63,412 nt of DNA, from contig NZ_BCWY01000058.1 of assembly GCF_001894825.1 (NCBI RefSeq), positions 1-63,412 of the forward strand, written 5' to 3'. This document shows, piece by piece, positions 26,464 to 34,524 of this stretch (positions are counted from its first letter, which is position 1; every line of letters begins with the position of its first letter). The notes below the pieces were generated by a model. The model made no database searches. It was not told where the DNA came from and worked only from the letters and a program-made list of their open reading frames with translations. Source of the stretch: Rhodococcus jostii NBRC 16295. GTDB taxonomy: Bacteria; Actinomycetota; Actinomycetes; Mycobacteriales; Mycobacteriaceae. Position numbers and translations under genes: made by a program.

Positions 26464-26835
26464 TCACGCCCCGTCGCGATGTGGCTTCGCCGACGCACCT
26501 ACCGGCGACCGTCCGATCTTCGCCCGCACTCGGGCGGTGGCCTGCCAGATCAGCGTGGTGTCGTGGACGCTGATGCATGGCACGCCCAGCGCGCGGGCGT
26601 GCTCGACGGCGTCCGTTTCCTTCGCGGAACACCGTCCGTCCAGAATGTCCTCCGTGACGATCACGCAGAGCACGTCTCCGTCGAGTTCGCGGATCGGCTC
26701 CAGCCCGTGGAGCGCCACCCATTGCCTGACCATCGCCCACTGCGACACGTCGTTGTAGCGAATCGGATTGCCGACGAACAACACGCGACGAGACCGGCGG
26801 GCTCGGGCGACCTCGATGCTGGAGATGGGTGACAT
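26464..26835 (-). CDS. Small BRCT-like domain protein, 123 aa
   Basis: A 123-residue soluble protein. The segment from RRVLFVGNP through VIVTEDILDG to SAKETDAVEHARALGVPCISV follows the beta-alpha pattern of a BRCT domain: opening strand with Gly, central strand, then the 'S-x-K-x2-x-A-x3-G-(I/V)-x-(I/V)-(I/V)-S' tail. BRCT domains bind phosphopeptides or DNA ends; a stand-alone one has no assignable role. ATG 26833-26835 (MSPISS) with AGGA upstream is taken as start; the frame is open further upstream to 27009 but without family similarity. It is divergent from the hydrolase at 27026. Confidence 0.5.
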   Translation of the reverse strand: MSPISSIEVARARRSRRVLFVGNPIRYNDVSQWAMVRQWVALHGLEPIRELDGDVLCVIVTEDILDGRCSAKETDAVEHARALGVPCISVHDTTLIWQATARVRAKIGRSPVGASAKPHRDGA

Positions 26836-27025
26836 CACGAATATTCCTGTCCATGTGAACGGCTGGTCCCGGTACAGGACAACTCTGTCGTGAGCAGGCG
26901 ACCACGTCTGTCCCCTGATCAGGCAGTGCATCGGATGAATCTCGTCTCCCCCGATCAGGGGACACCCCCGCAGGTGAGTGGGAAAGTGTGCTCGGGCACG
27001 CATCGCCACTCACGTGGGAGGTTGG

Positions 27026-27772
27026 ATGATCACCGTTCTGTGCTGCCGAGGTATCGGCGAGGATCTCGACGTCACCATGCTCACCAACACGACGCAACTC
27101 CTCGACCCCGCCCGGTTCGTCGTCAAGCAGGTGCCGTGGGAGGCGAGCTACGGCCCGGTGCCCGATCCGGGTGGATCGGCGTTCGACAAGGCACTGTCCG
27201 AAGGACGCGCGCTCCTGTTACGGATGATCGACGAGGATCCGAATCCCGTTGTTCTGCTCGGCTACTCGGGTGGAGCCGCACTCGCCGGCAATGTCGCGGC
27301 GGAGGTGGGACGGGGGCAGCACCCCACCCTGGACGTGCGCGGGGCCGGACTGATCGCCGACCCCCTGCGGCCGGCGTCCCCGGGCCTGCCCGGTTGGGGC
27401 ATCGCGGGGGAACGCCCGATCACGGGGATGCCCGTGTGGCAGATCGCCGACCCGCTGGACGCCATCTGCTGCTGCCCGGGCAACTCTCCGCTCCGCACGT
27501 TCGCGGACCAATCGGCCGCCTTCTCACTCGCCGACCCGGCAGCGTGGGTGGTGGACCTCCTCGATCGGCTCCGCACCCGCCGATGGCAGGCGGTAATCCT
27601 GAACTGGTGGCGACCGTGGACGGTCTGGCAGCAGTACTCCGAGGCCATCGACGACGTCGACGGTTACCTGTTCCGGGGCGACCACACGAGCTACTGGGCG
27701 CGGCTCGCGCCGGGCACCGACCGGACGTACTGCGCGCTGCTCGCGGATCGCGTCGCCAGCCTGCCGGACTGA
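27026..27772 (+). CDS. Serine alpha/beta hydrolase, lysin-B/cutinase-like
   Basis: A 248-residue hydrolase without an obvious signal peptide. The nucleophile elbow is LLGYSGGAA (Ser near residue 82). GLIADPLRP followed by GWGIAG resembles the region after the elbow in phage lysin-B and PE-PPE/cutinase-type esterases; QIADPLDAICCCPGN and RGDHTSYW could supply the Asp and His. Lysin-B enzymes cut the mycolate-arabinogalactan ester during phage exit, but cellular relatives exist, so the role is open. ATG 27026 follows GTGGGAGGTTGG; the longer frame from 26978 lacks a Shine-Dalgarno. No other phage gene is nearby. Confidence 0.65.
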   Translation: MITVLCCRGIGEDLDVTMLTNTTQLLDPARFVVKQVPWEASYGPVPDPGGSAFDKALSEGRALLLRMIDEDPNPVVLLGYSGGAALAGNVAAEVGRGQHPTLDVRGAGLIADPLRPASPGLPGWGIAGERPITGMPVWQIADPLDAICCCPGNSPLRTFADQSAAFSLADPAAWVVDLLDRLRTRRWQAVILNWWRPWTVWQQYSEAIDDVDGYLFRGDHTSYWARLAPGTDRTYCALLADRVASLPD

Positions 27773-27799
27773 TGCCCGGGCACAGTGATCGCTACTGCG

Positions 27800-28933
27800 T
27801 CATCGCACTCCCCGGCGCCGTTCTCGGATCGGCAGGCGATCGATGAGGTCCGCGGCATGAACGGCACCGTCATGAGCCCGGATCCGCGCTCCCAGAGTTG
27901 CCGCGGTCACCCGGTGCGGTCCGGCGACGAGCAGCTCGCCGACCACCGATCGGATGCGTTCGGGCGCGGCCGTCTTGCGGAGGCACCGGGCGACGCCGCG
28001 CTGCTCCAGACTGCGGCCGATCATCTTCTGATCGAGCGCCGGGTGAATCGGCATGATGACCAGGGGCAGGTCGTGCGCAAGGGCGCGCATAGTGGTGTCG
28101 TGGCCGCCGTGCCCGATCACGAGCGTGGCGGTCGGCAGGATCTGTTCGTGCGGAACGTAGCCGTGTATTTCTGTGTTCGGTCCCGCCGTGAAGGATGCCG
28201 GGTCGACCGATGGTCCGGTAGTGACAACGGTATGGGCGGGCAGTCCGGCGACAGCCTCGAGGATGTTCTGCAGGGCCCGCTGTTGTCCGTCGAAGTTGAG
28301 GCTGCTGAGGCTGACCAGGATCAGCGGATCGCGTTCGGACAGCGGGGTCAACGTGGACGGCATCGGATGTCGCACCACCCCGGTGTAGTGGACGCAGGCG
28401 GGCAGGCTTCGGCGGGAGGCCGGATCGAGGTCCTTGTCGGTCGTCACCAGCGCAAGGTCCGATGTTTTCCACAGCCTCAGTGGCCGCTGGCCTTTCAGAC
28501 GGGCCATCACGGGCGTCGTACCACGTGTCGCGCCTCGATACATGAACTCGTAGTAGGTGTGCACCAGCGTCACACGCGTCAGGTGCGCGTCGGCGGCGGC
28601 CTGCAGGGCCCCATACAGAAAGCAATCGATCACCACCACGTCAGTCGGCTCGCGCGCGACGGTCTCGAGTAGATCGATTCCGGGCCCGGCGTCGGTGAAG
28701 ACAGCGAGCGATTGGTACACACCCGCGATACCGGGATGTCTGGTCGTCGACTGCCAGGGTCGCGCATGGGTGTAGGGCGTGAACCGGAAACCGTGTTTTT
28801 CGATCCGCTCGCGTTGCTGGGCGTGTCCGAGAAATCGGACCTGGTGACCGCGGTTGCGTGCCTCCGCCGCGATGCCGAGCGCGGGTGGCACGTTGCCGCC
28901 GCCGTCCCACGTGACGATCAGGATGCGTGCCAT
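27800..28933 (-). CDS. GT1 family glycosyltransferase (MGT/UGT type)
   Basis: A 377-residue GT-B glycosyltransferase. The N-terminus ILIVTWDGGGNVPPALGIA and the donor-binding motif GHGGHDTTMRALAHDLPLV with the following HPALDQ are typical of the macrolide/UDP-glucuronosyl type GT1 family, which glycosylates small hydrophobic acceptors. ATG 28931-28933 follows GTGGAGGCTCC. It stands between a convergent hydrolase and the terminator of the lipoprotein gene, so it is probably transcribed alone. The acceptor is unknown. Confidence 0.85.
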   Translation of the reverse strand: MARILIVTWDGGGNVPPALGIAAEARNRGHQVRFLGHAQQRERIEKHGFRFTPYTHARPWQSTTRHPGIAGVYQSLAVFTDAGPGIDLLETVAREPTDVVVIDCFLYGALQAAADAHLTRVTLVHTYYEFMYRGATRGTTPVMARLKGQRPLRLWKTSDLALVTTDKDLDPASRRSLPACVHYTGVVRHPMPSTLTPLSERDPLILVSLSSLNFDGQQRALQNILEAVAGLPAHTVVTTGPSVDPASFTAGPNTEIHGYVPHEQILPTATLVIGHGGHDTTMRALAHDLPLVIMPIHPALDQKMIGRSLEQRGVARCLRKTAAPERIRSVVGELLVAGPHRVTAATLGARIRAHDGAVHAADLIDRLPIRERRRGVR

Positions 28934-29053
28934 GGAGCCTCCACTGGGCTGGGGTCGAGCCCGTCGGTGTCGTTCGGGCGGGCGACCCGACATTCATGTC
29001 CACAACGATTGTCGTCGAACTATCGGCCGTCAACAGCGGCGGTACAGCGCCAG

Positions 29054-29090
29054 CTGGCGGGGCGCCGCAATGCTCGACGCGCCCCGCCAG
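29054..29090. terminator. Terminator hairpin after the repeat lipoprotein gene
   Basis: CTGGCGGGGCG (29054-29064) pairs perfectly with CGCCCCGCCAG (29080-29090). It lies 13 bases beyond the minus-strand lipoprotein stop. Confidence 0.75.
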
Positions 29091-29103
29091 TCGGCGATCC
29101 GTC

Positions 29104-29595
29104 CTACCCCGTGCCGTCACCTGTTCCGTCGCCGGCTCCGTCGCCTGTCCCACCGCCGGTTTCATCTCCACCGCCGGTCTCCTCACCACCGCCGGTTTCA
29201 TCTCCACCACCGGTCTCCTCACCACCGCCGGTCTCCTCACCTGCGGGAGGCTGCTCCGCGACGGGCTGCTCCGACACCACGGGCTGCTCGACCACCGGAG
29301 GTACCACCGCCGGCGGCTGCACCACCGGCGCCTGCTGCTGACCTGCGACCGGAGCCTGCCCGCCCCCGCCGGAGCTGCCCTGTCCGGTTCCCGACGAACC
29401 GCCACCACCGTTCGACTCGGGTTCGACGACCGGCGGTGCGACCTCCGACGTCGGCGGAGTGGTCGCGGCGGCGGTGGTTGTCGCCTTGGTCGTCGAGCTG
29501 GACGTGTCCGATGTGGGCGTCGGTTCGGTGTCGGACCCGCAGGCCGACAGGGTCAGGAGTGCACAACTTGCGGCGATAACCACCGAGCGTTTCAA
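29104..29595 (-). CDS. Low-complexity, repeat-rich lipoprotein
   Basis: A 163-residue secreted lipoprotein. The signal peptide ends in the lipobox LTLSAC (Cys19), followed by a Thr/Ser-rich stretch, a Gly-rich stretch, a Pro/Val/Gln-rich stretch (PPVVEQPVVSEQPVAEQ), and a C-terminal tail of five EETGGG/DETGGG hexapeptide repeats ending in GDGTGDGTG. No folded domain is visible, so it may be a wall-spanning or surface spacer. The start is TTG at 29593-29595, supported by AAGGAGA six bases upstream. An inverted repeat at 29633-29660 may control it. Confidence 0.75.
   Translation of the reverse strand: MKRSVVIAASCALLTLSACGSDTEPTPTSDTSSSTTKATTTAAATTPPTSEVAPPVVEPESNGGGGSSGTGQGSSGGGGQAPVAGQQQAPVVQPPAVVPPVVEQPVVSEQPVAEQPPAGEETGGGEETGGGDETGGGEETGGGDETGGGTGDGAGDGTGDGTG
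29113..29235. repeat. 18-bp tandem repeats coding (E/D)ETGGG
   Basis: Repeated units of CACCGCCGGT followed by TTCATCTC, CTCCTCAC or TTCATCTC variants encode alternating DETGGG and EETGGG; the last part turns into a 9- to 12-base GDGTG repeat. All units keep the reading frame. Confidence 0.8.
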
Positions 29596-29601
29596 GGACG
29601 G

Positions 29602-29608
29602 TCTCCTT
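29602..29608 (-). promoter_or_regulatory. Shine-Dalgarno supporting a TTG start
   Basis: TCTCCTT on the plus strand reads AAGGAGA, six bases before TTG 29595, which makes the rare TTG start credible. Confidence 0.75.
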
Positions 29609-29632
29609 CGTTCGAGTATCTATCGATCGAAC

Positions 29633-29660
29633 AAAACATACGGTCCGTTTGGTATGTTTT
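29633..29660. promoter_or_regulatory. 9-bp inverted repeat, TetR-like operator
   Basis: AAAACATAC (29633-29641) and GTATGTTTT (29652-29660) are perfectly complementary arms around a 10-base centre, 38 bases upstream of the lipoprotein TTG. Size and symmetry fit a TetR-family operator; no TetR gene is in the window. Confidence 0.5.
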
Positions 29661-29705
29661 TGCGTAATCGAGAGGAATCGTCTCCCGTCCGACACGCTCT
29701 GCGAA

Positions 29706-30242
29706 TCAGCGCGGCGCGTTCCTGCGGGCTGCCCGCTTGGCCCACGCATTGCGCACCAGGGACAGCGGCGTCGGCGGCACCCAGCCCAGCTGGACCGCCT
29801 GACCGAGATCGTCGCGGTTGGCCCAGTGCTCGATGACCCGGCCCTCTTCGACGCGCAACCAATGCGACTGCTTGACGGCGAACGTCCTGCCCGTGGGCGC
29901 GAACACCTGGGTGACCGCTCCCCGCTCGTCGTAGACGACGAACGGCCCCATCTGCCTGCCCCGCATGATCGTGTGGACGACGGCGAGGTCATCCTCGACG
30001 ACGACGTGTTCGACGTCGAATCGCAGTTCGGCGAAAGCGGAACGCAGCCACAGCGCGGACGCATAGAAGGCTTCGGGTCCACGCCCTCGCGTCGACGGCG
30101 GCTCGGATTCGCTCTCCCGATTGAACGCGCTCGGATGCACGATGGAGTCGAAATCGGCGCGGCTTCCCGTCGCCATGATCTCGATCGAGCGAACGGCAAG
30201 AGACTTCACCTGCGCCGACGAAGCCGGTTCCTCGATGTCCAC
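29706..30242 (-). CDS. SnoaL/NTF2-like (ester cyclase-type) protein
   Basis: A 178-residue soluble protein of the NTF2-like fold. The opening SLAVRSIEIMATGSRADFDSIVHPSA, the middle RFDVEHVVVEDDLAVVHTIMRGRQMGPF and the later HWLRVEEGRVIEHWANRDDLG are typical of SnoaL-like polyketide cyclase relatives, which use a cone-shaped pocket for diverse small molecules. The start at 30242 has no strong Shine-Dalgarno. It runs in the same direction as the lipoprotein gene, 110 bases apart. The substrate is unknown. Confidence 0.75.
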   Translation of the reverse strand: MDIEEPASSAQVKSLAVRSIEIMATGSRADFDSIVHPSAFNRESESEPPSTRGRGPEAFYASALWLRSAFAELRFDVEHVVVEDDLAVVHTIMRGRQMGPFVVYDERGAVTQVFAPTGRTFAVKQSHWLRVEEGRVIEHWANRDDLGQAVQLGWVPPTPLSLVRNAWAKRAARRNAPR

Positions 30243-30387
30243 GGTGCACCCCGCAACAGTCGGTGGGAACTCTCAGTATTCGACCGCCCCCAGCCCGAAG
30301 TCAACGACCGGTCCCATGTCGATCGGGTACAGGATTTGCGCGCGCCTCAGCAAAACCGCGGTCAACGTCGGTACCGTCGGGGAGGTG

Positions 30388-31113
30388 ATGGGACTGCCTG
30401 ATGCGATCTCGGCCTGCTTGTTCGATCTCGACGGCGTACTCACCGGAACGGCCGTGCTTCACCGGAAGGCGTGGAAACGCACGTTCGACGAGTTCCTGAA
30501 GCATCGCGAGGGCCCGAACTTCCGGGAGTTCACCGACGAGGACTACTACGACTACGTCGACGGACGCCCGCGCGCCGACGGCGTCCGGACCTTCCTCACG
30601 TCCCGCAGCATCACACTGCCGGAGGGAACGCCCGACGATCCGCCCAGCGCCGAGACGGTGAACGGAGTCGGAAACCGCAAGAACAGGCTGCTACTCGCAA
30701 TCATCGAGGAGGAGGGCGTCAGCCCTTACCCCGGTTCGGTCCGCTACATCAGCGCCGCATACGACGCCGGCCTGAAGATCGCCGTGGTCACATCGTCGGC
30801 GAACGGAAAGTCCGTACTCGACGCTGCCGACCTCAGTCGCTACGTCCACGTCCGCATCGACGGGATAGTCATCAGAGAGCAGAACCTGCGCGGAAAGCCC
30901 GCACCCGATTCGTTCCTCGCAGCCGCCCGCGCACTCAACGTCCATCCCGATCAGGCGGCGGTGTTCGAAGACGCGCTGTCCGGGGTGGAAGCGGGACGGG
31001 CCGGTGAATTCGGCTACGTCGTCGGGGTCAATCGGGGCGATCAGGCAGATGCGCTTCGCGAGCACGGCGCCGACGTGGTGGTGAACGACCTGGCCGAACT
31101 CCTCGAGAGGTGA
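30388..31113 (+). CDS. HAD-family beta-phosphoglucomutase
   Basis: A 241-residue HAD-superfamily phosphatase-fold enzyme. Motif I is CLFDLDGVLTG (nucleophile and acid Asp pair, residues ~13-15), motif II VVTSSANGK, motif III Lys in RGKPAPDSFL, motif IV VFEDALSGVEAG. The helical cap fits beta-phosphoglucomutase, which turns beta-glucose 1-phosphate into glucose 6-phosphate. Its TGA overlaps a GTG of the GH65 gene. Phosphorylase plus mutase is the usual pair for phosphorolytic use of trehalose or maltose. ATG 30388 follows GGGGAGGTG rather closely; the frame is open further upstream but lacks family similarity there. Confidence 0.85.
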   Translation: MGLPDAISACLFDLDGVLTGTAVLHRKAWKRTFDEFLKHREGPNFREFTDEDYYDYVDGRPRADGVRTFLTSRSITLPEGTPDDPPSAETVNGVGNRKNRLLLAIIEEEGVSPYPGSVRYISAAYDAGLKIAVVTSSANGKSVLDAADLSRYVHVRIDGIVIREQNLRGKPAPDSFLAAARALNVHPDQAAVFEDALSGVEAGRAGEFGYVVGVNRGDQADALREHGADVVVNDLAELLER

Positions 31114-31115
31114 GC

Positions 31116-33458
31116 ATGGACGACAAGGGCTACGAGATCTCACCGTGGCAGCTGAAATGGCGCGGACTGGATCTGCAGGCACTGCACGCCACCGAGTCCA
31201 CCTTCGCACTGTCCAACGGACACATCGGGATTCGTGGCACGTTCGAAGAGGGTGAACCGCGAGGCCTCCCCGGCACCTATCTCAACGGGTTCTACGAGCA
31301 ACGCCCCCTCCCCTACGCCGAGGCGGGCTACGGCTACCCGGAGGACGGCCAGACGGTCGTGAACGTGACCGACGGCAGCATCATCCGCCTCCTGGTGGAG
31401 GACGAGCCCATGGACATGCGATACGGGAGCGCACCCGCCCACGAGCGCGTCCTCGACTTCCGTTCGGGCACCCTGCGCCGCACCACCGAGTGGACGTCCC
31501 CGACCGGCCGCCGGGTGCGGATCCATTCGGAGCGACTCGTCTCGTTCACGTCACGCGCAGTCGCCGCCATCCACTACGAGGTCGAGCCGCTCGACGGCGA
31601 CATCGAACTCGTCCTGCAGTCCGACCTGCTCGCCAACGAGGCCATCCCGGTGCGTACCGACGACCCGCGAGTCGCCGCCGCACTGGACAGCCCGCTGATC
31701 TCCGATTTCGCTGCTGCCCACGACTTCCGGGCCGTCCTCGCACACCACACCCGGGCATCGGGACTTCGGATGGCCGCGGGCATGGACCACGAGATCGACT
31801 ACCCCGCCGGCGGGCGGTGCAGTATCGAGACCGAGGAGGACCTGGCCCGGCTCACCGTGGCCGTCGACGTTCCGCAAGGTGAACGGCTGAAGGTGACGAA
31901 ATACCTGGCCTACGGGTGGTCGGCGCGGCGATCGACGCCGGCCCTGCGCGGCCAGGTCGAGGGAGCGCTGGCCGGCGCGCTCGAAACCGGCTGGGAAACG
32001 CTGCTGAAAAGACAGCGCGAGTACCTCGACGCCTTCTGGGAAACGGCGGACGTCGAGATCGACGGCGACGCGGAACTACAGCAGGCGGTGCGATTCGCGC
32101 TGTTCCACGTGCTGCAGGCCGGTGCTCGCGGTGAGTCCCGCGCGATCCCCGCGAAAGGTCTGACCGGACCGGGGTACGACGGACACGCGTTCTGGGACAC
32201 CGAGACGTTTGTACTCCCCCTCCTCACGTATACGGTGCCGGATTCGGCGCGCGACGCACTGCGGTGGCGGCACTCGACGTTGGACAAAGCGAAGAACCGC
32301 GCCGTCCAGTTGGGGCAGGCCGGCGCCGTGTTCCCATGGCGGTCGATCAACGGCGAAGAGTGCTCCGGATATTGGCCTGCGGGAACCGCGGCGTTCCACG
32401 TGGGGGCCGACGTCGCCGCCGCCACGTCCCGGTACCTGGCCGCGACCGGGGACGAGGAGTTCGAAGCCGAGTGCGGCGTCGAACTGCTCGTGGAGACCGC
32501 CCGGCTGTGGACGTCTCTCGGCCACCACGATGCGCAGGGCGAGTTCCGGATCGACGGTGTCACCGGACCCGACGAGTACACCGCCGTCTCCGACAACAAC
32601 GTGTTCACCAATCTGATGGCACAGAAGAATCTGCGCGACGCGGCGGCCGCCTGCGAGAGACGACCCGGACTGGCGCGCGAACTCGATGTGGACGACGAGG
32701 AAGCAGCGCTCTGGCGAGATGCCGCCGAGCACATGCGAATTCCCTTCGATCTCGCCCTCGGCGTGCATCAGCAATCCGACTCGTTCACCCACCACGCCGA
32801 ATGGGATTTCGAAGGGACACCGCCCGAAAACTATCCGCTGCTGCTCAACTACCCGTATTTCGACCTCTACCGCAAGCAGGTGGTGAAGCAGGCCGACCTG
32901 GTGCTGGCGATGTACCTGCGCGGCGATGCCTTCACCGACGAAGAGAAGGTCGCGAATTTCGCCTACTACGAGGCCCTCACGGTGCGGGACTCGTCCCTCT
33001 CCGCGTGTGTGCAGTCCGTGATGGCCGCCGAGGTCGGGCAACTCCAACTCGCCTACGACTACCTCGCCGAGGCCGCGCTGACCGATCTCCACGACCTCCA
33101 CGCCAACGTCGAGAACGGGCTGCACATCGCGTCACTCGCCGGGACGTGGATGGCGTGTGTCGCAGGATTCGGCGGAATGCGCGACCACAGCGGCGAGATT
33201 TCCTTCGCCCCCAGAATTCCCCCTCAGCTGGTCAATCTCTCGTTCCGGATAACAGTGCGGGGCAGCCAGATCCACGTGGACATCCGCGCCAACACCGCCA
33301 CCTACCGCCTGCTGTCCGGCGAACCGGTTCAGCTCACCCACCACGGGAACTCCTTCACACTCAACTCTTTCCCGGTGACACGGCCGATCCCGGAAGTGCC
33401 GAGCACCCCGGCCGTACGGCAACCGTACGGCCGGGCACCCGTGCGTCGCGGGGGCTGA
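31116..33458 (+). CDS. Glycoside hydrolase family 65 disaccharide phosphorylase
   Basis: A 780-residue cytosolic GH65 enzyme (usual length 750-800). Features: N-terminal beta-sandwich starting WQLKWRGLDL with STFALSNGHIGIRG; the (alpha/alpha)6 barrel with KGLTGPGYDGHAFWDTE; the general acid Glu in DGVTGPDEYTAVSDNN near residue 485; and the phosphate-site region near LHDLHANVENG. It phosphorolyses trehalose, maltose or a related alpha-glucobiose to glucose and beta-glucose 1-phosphate, which the coupled mutase uses. ATG 31116 sits five bases after AGAGGTGAGC; GTG 31110 overlaps the upstream stop and is the alternative. The last 50 bases of the gene contain a 13-bp perfect hairpin. Confidence 0.92.
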   Translation: MDDKGYEISPWQLKWRGLDLQALHATESTFALSNGHIGIRGTFEEGEPRGLPGTYLNGFYEQRPLPYAEAGYGYPEDGQTVVNVTDGSIIRLLVEDEPMDMRYGSAPAHERVLDFRSGTLRRTTEWTSPTGRRVRIHSERLVSFTSRAVAAIHYEVEPLDGDIELVLQSDLLANEAIPVRTDDPRVAAALDSPLISDFAAAHDFRAVLAHHTRASGLRMAAGMDHEIDYPAGGRCSIETEEDLARLTVAVDVPQGERLKVTKYLAYGWSARRSTPALRGQVEGALAGALETGWETLLKRQREYLDAFWETADVEIDGDAELQQAVRFALFHVLQAGARGESRAIPAKGLTGPGYDGHAFWDTETFVLPLLTYTVPDSARDALRWRHSTLDKAKNRAVQLGQAGAVFPWRSINGEECSGYWPAGTAAFHVGADVAAATSRYLAATGDEEFEAECGVELLVETARLWTSLGHHDAQGEFRIDGVTGPDEYTAVSDNNVFTNLMAQKNLRDAAAACERRPGLARELDVDDEEAALWRDAAEHMRIPFDLALGVHQQSDSFTHHAEWDFEGTPPENYPLLLNYPYFDLYRKQVVKQADLVLAMYLRGDAFTDEEKVANFAYYEALTVRDSSLSACVQSVMAAEVGQLQLAYDYLAEAALTDLHDLHANVENGLHIASLAGTWMACVAGFGGMRDHSGEISFAPRIPPQLVNLSFRITVRGSQIHVDIRANTATYRLLSGEPVQLTHHGNSFTLNSFPVTRPIPEVPSTPAVRQPYGRAPVRRGG
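33408..33436. terminator. 13-bp perfect hairpin inside the 3' end of the GH65 gene
   Basis: CCCGGCCGTACGG (33408-33420) and CCGTACGGCCGGG (33424-33436) are perfectly complementary with a 3-base loop CAA. The structure ends 22 bases before the stop codon, so it is coding (TPAVRQPYGRAP) as well as structured. Confidence 0.6.
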
Positions 33459-33583
33459 GAGTGCACTGACCCGTCACTCTTCCACTCCTCAGGGCCGAAA
33501 CAGCCCTGTCGATGAAACGAGTGGAGCGTCAGTACGATCTCTCGCCTCCGCGGCACGCGGAACCCGGCCCGGCGCCGGTGCGG

Positions 33584-34180
33584 TTACCTTGTGGCGCCGT
33601 GGCGTCTCCGATAGGCGGCCGAACTCGCTTTCTCTCCGCACGCCGCCATCGAGCACCAGCGTCGGGCGCCCTGCCTGGACCGGTCCACGAAATAGAGTGA
33701 GCACTCGTGGCCCAGGCAGCGCCTGATCCTGTTCTTGTACTCGCCCGAGAAGAGGTCGATGGCGTCCCGCGCCACGACCGACAGCACCGACTCCACCGGA
33801 ACCGGATCGACAGGTCGGACGGTGCCGGCGTCGTAGGCGAGCACCGGCGCGGGGGTGGCGATAGAGGCTGCGCTGTTGAGGATGTCGACGGCCGCCGGTG
33901 CGGGCCGCAATCCGTCCACTCGCGCGCGCGTCAGGGTGTTCAGGGCCTCACGCAGATCACGCGCGTCGACGAGCCGCGACTCGTCCAGCGGCTCCTGCGC
34001 CGCGGGAAGTCCGGCCACGTAGAACCACGTCTGCAGACTCTCCGCATCCACCAGCATCTCGCGGTCGTTCATGTCCCGCTTGGCGACCGTTGCGACGAAA
34101 TCGAGACACAGGCTTCCCGATCGGAACGGAAATCCCAGTCTTCGTTGATCTTTCGTTTCCATCACCGGCGGTCTCGACAC
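33584..34180 (-). CDS. ABATE/CGNR zinc-finger transcriptional regulator
   Basis: A 198-residue protein. The N-terminal part (FPFRSGSLCLDFVATV) matches the ABATE ligand-binding-like domain, and the C-terminus carries RRCLGHECSLYFVD then ARRWCSMAACGEK, the four Cys of the CGNR zinc finger, although the eponymous Asn and Arg are Glu and Lys here. CGNR proteins are local transcription factors in actinobacteria. GTG 34178-34180 lies four bases after AAAGGGGAGGTCCGA's core and is preferred to ATG 34162. It is divergent from the sulfonate operon, so it may regulate it. Confidence 0.78.
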   Translation of the reverse strand: MSRPPVMETKDQRRLGFPFRSGSLCLDFVATVAKRDMNDREMLVDAESLQTWFYVAGLPAAQEPLDESRLVDARDLREALNTLTRARVDGLRPAPAAVDILNSAASIATPAPVLAYDAGTVRPVDPVPVESVLSVVARDAIDLFSGEYKNRIRRCLGHECSLYFVDRSRQGARRWCSMAACGEKASSAAYRRRHGATR

Positions 34181-34327
34181 TCGGACCTCCCCTTTCGCTG
34201 GTCTTCGGAGAATCCCACAATGTCCGGCCACTGCGGCCGAGTCAACTCCCCTGAGCAACTATGCGCCGCAACGGAAGGGACGCCCGACTTAAAATCATGT
34301 TGAGCACATCACAAGTGCGTGAGTCCC

Positions 34328-34358
34328 TTGACAGGTCACTCTGGAATCCCGTTAGGTA
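34328..34358 (+). promoter_or_regulatory. Candidate promoter of the sulfonate operon leader
   Basis: TTGACA at 34328-34333 is a full -35 match; TTAGGT/TAGGTA at 34352-34358 is a possible -10, 18-19 bases downstream. Transcription would then start at or next to GTG 34365, meaning the leader peptide may be translated from a leaderless mRNA. Confidence 0.5.
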
Positions 34359-34364
34359 CTGGCT

Positions 34365-34448
34365 GTGCAGACAGCAGGAACCGCCCTCACCCGCCGACGC
34401 GTCGTGGACTTCATGACGTTCGTCGGCGCTGCTTGTCGCTGTCGCTGA
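34365..34448 (+). CDS. Cysteine-type putative leader peptide, 27 aa
   Basis: GTG 34365 to TGA 34446-34448. The peptide has the pattern of actinobacterial 'putative leader peptides' placed upstream of sulfur genes: an RRR-V-VD-F core (ALTRRRVVDFMTF) followed by a C-terminus ending in ACRCR. Two of its last four residues are Cys. In mycobacteria, cysteine-rich upstream ORFs attenuate sulfur-assimilation genes when cysteine is plentiful. The stop is 132 bases before the alkanesulfonate monooxygenase start, and a 9-bp hairpin lies between them. Too short for most gene callers. Confidence 0.7.
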   Translation: MQTAGTALTRRRVVDFMTFVGAACRCR

Positions 34449-34500
34449 CACGTTCCGTCTCGGCCTTTCCGGCCACCGATTCCACACCTGCCCGCTGGTC

Positions 34501-34524
34501 GCCGCGCGTCCCGTCACGCGCGGC
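34501..34524. promoter_or_regulatory. Candidate attenuator hairpin before ssuD
   Basis: GCCGCGCGT (34501-34509) pairs perfectly with ACGCGCGGC (34516-34524), loop CCCGTC. It is located between the leader peptide stop and the ssuD Shine-Dalgarno, where a leader-controlled structure would be expected. Confidence 0.5.

Noticed and set aside
26978..27025. An earlier ATG start for the lysin-B-like hydrolase
   Set aside because: No Shine-Dalgarno there, whereas GGGAGG sits just before ATG 27026, where family-like sequence begins.
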